33,687 nt of DNA from an uncultured Nitrospira sp. (GTDB lineage: Bacteria; Nitrospirota; Nitrospiria; Nitrospirales; Nitrospiraceae): the NCBI GenBank assembly GCA_902500755.1, contig CABVRV010000036.1, positions 1 through 33,687 of the forward strand, given 5' to 3'. A program made the position numbers and the translations under genes. Of this stretch, positions 31,710-33,687 are shown piece by piece; position 1 is the stretch's first letter, and every line of letters starts with the position of its first letter. A model generated the notes under the pieces. The model worked only from the letters and a program-made list of their open reading frames with translations. It made no database searches and was not told where the DNA came from.

Positions 31710-32843
31710 ATGGCTTCCGTGTCAAAACGCGATTACTATGACATTCTCGGTGTCGATCGGAACGCGTCCGATGACGAGCTAAAGAAAGCCTACCGCAAGC
31801 AGGCACGCCAGCATCATCCCGACCTCCAAACCGGCGACAGTCAAAAAAAAGCTGCTGAAGAAAAGTTTAAAGAAATCAACGAAGCCTACGAAGCGTTGAG
31901 CGATCAAGACAAGCGGAAACGCTATGACATGTTCGGTCACGCCGGTGCGCAGTCGGGGGCGGCGGGTTTTGATGGATTCGACTTCGGGCGTGGAGGCTTT
32001 GGCGATGTTTTCAACGACATCTTTGAAGACTTTTTCAGTCAAACTCGCGGCGGCAACGGAAGTCGGACCGAACGCGGTAATGACCTCCAGTACAACCTTG
32101 AAATCACGTTTGAAGAAGCCGTCTACGGCAAAGAGGCCAAGCTCAAGATCCCGCGTTGGGAAGTCTGTATCGACTGTAAGGGGACCGGGGCGAAATCAGC
32201 GGCGGCGATCAAGGCCTGCGCGAGCTGCAAAGGTGCCGGGCAAATTCGGTTTCAGCAGGGATTTTTTAGTGTCAGTCGACCATGCGGACAGTGCGAAGGA
32301 ACCGGCCGTATCGTCACGGAACCCTGCACGGCATGTCAGGGCCGCCAACGGATATACAAAGAGCGTACAATTGCCGTGCATATCCCGGCCGGCATTGAAA
32401 CCGGCATGCGACTTCGTCTCTCCAATGAAGGTGAGCATGGCCCGAATAATGGGCCACCTGGGGATCTTTATGTGGCGATCACCGTCAAGCCTCATCAGAT
32501 CTTTCAGCGAAAAGGTCTCGATATTTCCTGTGATGTCCCGGTCAATCTTGTCACGGCCGTGCTTGGGGGGAAAGTCGAAGTCCCAACCCTCAAGGGGGAT
32601 ACCGTTATCAAGGTACCGCCCGGCACTCAACATGACAAGGTCCTCCGCATTAAAGGGCTGGGGATTCCTAGCCTAAAGGGAGGCGGGACCGGCGACCAGA
32701 TCTATACGATCAAGGTCCAAATTCCCACCAAATTGACGGCCAGACAAAAGGAACTCTTAATGGAGTATGCGAAAGAGAGCGGCATGTCCATGGAAGCCAA
32801 CGGCGATGGCTTCTTCGATAAGATGAAGACGTTTTTTGAGTAG
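31710..32843 (+). CDS. dnaJ: Chaperone protein DnaJ (Hsp40)
   Basis: The 377-residue co-chaperone stimulates the DnaK ATPase. The J domain (5-72) has the HPD tripeptide in RQHHPDLQ. A glycine/phenylalanine-rich region follows (about 75-115, [14 protein letters not shown]). The zinc domain carries four repeats, [24 protein letters not shown] and CTACQGRQ, at about 151-208, the last with an atypical end. The two C-terminal substrate-binding domains follow. The ATG is not preceded by a ribosome-binding site: the 12 bases before it are TTTTTAGACTCA, directly after a terminator-like hairpin. Confidence 0.97.
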   Translation: MASVSKRDYYDILGVDRNASDDELKKAYRKQARQHHPDLQTGDSQKKAAEEKFKEINEAYEALSDQDKRKRYDMFGHAGAQSGAAGFDGFDFGRGGFGDVFNDIFEDFFSQTRGGNGSRTERGNDLQYNLEITFEEAVYGKEAKLKIPRWEVCIDCKGTGAKSAAAIKACASCKGAGQIRFQQGFFSVSRPCGQCEGTGRIVTEPCTACQGRQRIYKERTIAVHIPAGIETGMRLRLSNEGEHGPNNGPPGDLYVAITVKPHQIFQRKGLDISCDVPVNLVTAVLGGKVEVPTLKGDTVIKVPPGTQHDKVLRIKGLGIPSLKGGGTGDQIYTIKVQIPTKLTARQKELLMEYAKESGMSMEANGDGFFDKMKTFFE

Positions 32844-32871
32844 ATCGACCCTCCTCGACCTCCAGAGTCTG

Positions 32872-33612
32872 ATGCCCGTATTCTTCGTTCGACCTGAGTG
32901 TATTGCACCTCCGACAATTTACATCACCGGCGATCTCCTGATTCACCTCCGAAACAGCTTGCGTGTTACCGCGGGTAAAACCCTGTGGTTCAGCAACGGA
33001 CAGGGCACCCGGTACCATGCTGAAATCACTGAGGTGTCCAAGCAAGCCGTCAGTGGACACATCCTGGAGAAGATCCAGGAACCACCCCACCGCACTCCTC
33101 GGCTCATTCTTGGCCAAGCGCTGCTCAAAGGCGAAAAGATGGATTGGGTCATTCAGAAAGCGACGGAACTAGGCGTTGAGGAAGTCGTACCGATTGAAAG
33201 CCGGCACGGAGTGGTGCAACTCAAAGCTGATCGAGTCGATCATCAGCTCACTCGCTGGCAACGCATTGCTCTGGAAGCCGCCCAGCAATCTGAACGGTGG
33301 CGCGTGCCGACCATTGCTCCGCCACGATCCCTCACTTCCCTGCTGACCAGCTGTGGAACCGAGACGATCACGCTTATGCTTGCCGAGCGAAAAGAAGGAA
33401 AGACTCTGCAAACTGTCGAACTACCGAGAGGAGCAAACGGCGTCGCCCTGGTCTTGATTGGGCCGGAGGGAGGCTGGAGTAAGGAAGAAGTGCAGATAGC
33501 TGATCAGGCTGGAATCCAATCCATTACCCTAGGTCCACACATCCTACGATCAGAAACAGCTGCCATTGCTGCCATCAGCATTCTGCAGTCGCGGCTCGAC
33601 GATCAGGGGTAA
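32872..33612 (+). CDS. rsmE: 16S rRNA (uracil-1498-N3)-methyltransferase
   Basis: The 246-residue SPOUT-class enzyme methylates U1498 of 16S rRNA using S-adenosylmethionine. The start is the ATG at 32872, which gives the standard opening MPVFFVRPE. The N-terminal PUA-like domain has HLRNSLRVTAGK; the trefoil-knot domain has KMDWVIQKATELGVEEVVPI, then RWQRIALEAAQQSERWRVP, IGPEGGWSKEEV and LGPHILRSETAAIAAI, all RsmE signatures. It comes 28 bases after dnaJ, a common neighbourhood. Confidence 0.94.
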   Translation: MPVFFVRPECIAPPTIYITGDLLIHLRNSLRVTAGKTLWFSNGQGTRYHAEITEVSKQAVSGHILEKIQEPPHRTPRLILGQALLKGEKMDWVIQKATELGVEEVVPIESRHGVVQLKADRVDHQLTRWQRIALEAAQQSERWRVPTIAPPRSLTSLLTSCGTETITLMLAERKEGKTLQTVELPRGANGVALVLIGPEGGWSKEEVQIADQAGIQSITLGPHILRSETAAIAAISILQSRLDDQG

Positions 33613-33628
33613 ACGATCGCCACGTCTC

Positions 33629-33687
33629 ATGCCAGAAGTAATAGCTGTCGCGGACACGCTTCCGAGACAATTCCCTAGACACAGGTC
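33629..33687 (+). CDS. Possible start of the next gene (cut by window edge)
   Basis: An ATG at 33629 opens a frame that remains free of stops to the window end (MPEVIAVADTLPRQFPRHR). It is only 19 codons and has no obvious ribosome-binding site, so it may be noise. No product can be assigned. Confidence 0.25.
   Translation, partial: MPEVIAVADTLPRQFPRHR

Noticed and set aside
1-33687. tRNA or rRNA genes, CRISPR arrays, insertion sequences, integrase or attachment sites
   Set aside because: Looked for T-loop GTTCGAATC-type sequence, regularly spaced repeats and transposase motifs by eye; none found.

Overview
The window reads as a chromosomal segment of a Nitrospira-like bacterium (phylum Nitrospirota). 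This assignment is an inference from moderate-to-high GC content, the gene mix (cytochrome bd oxidase, a four-heme cytochrome c554-type protein, a GH15 glucoamylase beside zwf, a small CxxC zinc-ribbon protein of a kind I associate with Nitrospira) and genome style. I see no rRNA, tRNA, CRISPR array, insertion sequence or phage gene.

Layout. Positions 1-14.5 kb are transcribed almost entirely on the minus strand: the start of a SulP anion transporter, an outer-membrane-barrel-like protein, nhaA, and a sugar block (gntK, a decayed glucosidase start, zwf, a cyclase-family hydrolase translationally coupled to zwf, and a GH15 glucoamylase/trehalase). Then come a site-2-protease/CBS protein, cydAB and several small proteins of unknown role. 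From 14.65 to 17.84 kb the plus strand carries a PAS/HisKA_3 histidine kinase, its NarL/LuxR-type regulator and a tetraheme cytochrome c. From 18.3 to 22.2 kb the strands alternate: a small membrane protein, a probably frameshifted unknown gene, a ketopantoate-reductase-like protein with an extra C-terminal module, a sirtuin with the YxxR desuccinylase signature, and a HAD phosphatase. From 22.3 kb to the end the plus strand holds a receiver-domain protein with a long helical tail, valS, a cofactor run (nadC-birA-coaX), grpE-dnaK-dnaJ and rsmE. A 37-residue basic protein lies antisense between the receiver protein and valS.

How the genes work together. The sugar block covers release of glucose from storage or trehalose-type glucans, oxidation of glucose-6-phosphate and phosphorylation of gluconate. 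No canonical 6-phosphogluconolactonase is visible, and the cyclase-family hydrolase overlapping zwf by 4 nt is a candidate for that gap (inference). The two-component pair and the cytochrome c share CTAG-rich upstream sequence, suggesting one regulon. The valS-to-rsmE part is ordinary housekeeping sequence.

Another theme is decay. Several intergenic stretches begin with a good ribosome-binding site and a believable N-terminus, then lose frame by a single base: a heme-copper-oxidase-like start at 1810, a glucosidase start at 4211, and less certain cases at 12819 and near 18870. The core genes are all intact, so gene erosion is more likely than general sequencing error. No dramatic new system is evident. 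The best leads are the cyclase-zwf pair, the PanE-like fusion, the receiver protein with the repetitive tail, the shared CTAG promoter element and the tiny proteins too short for usual gene callers.
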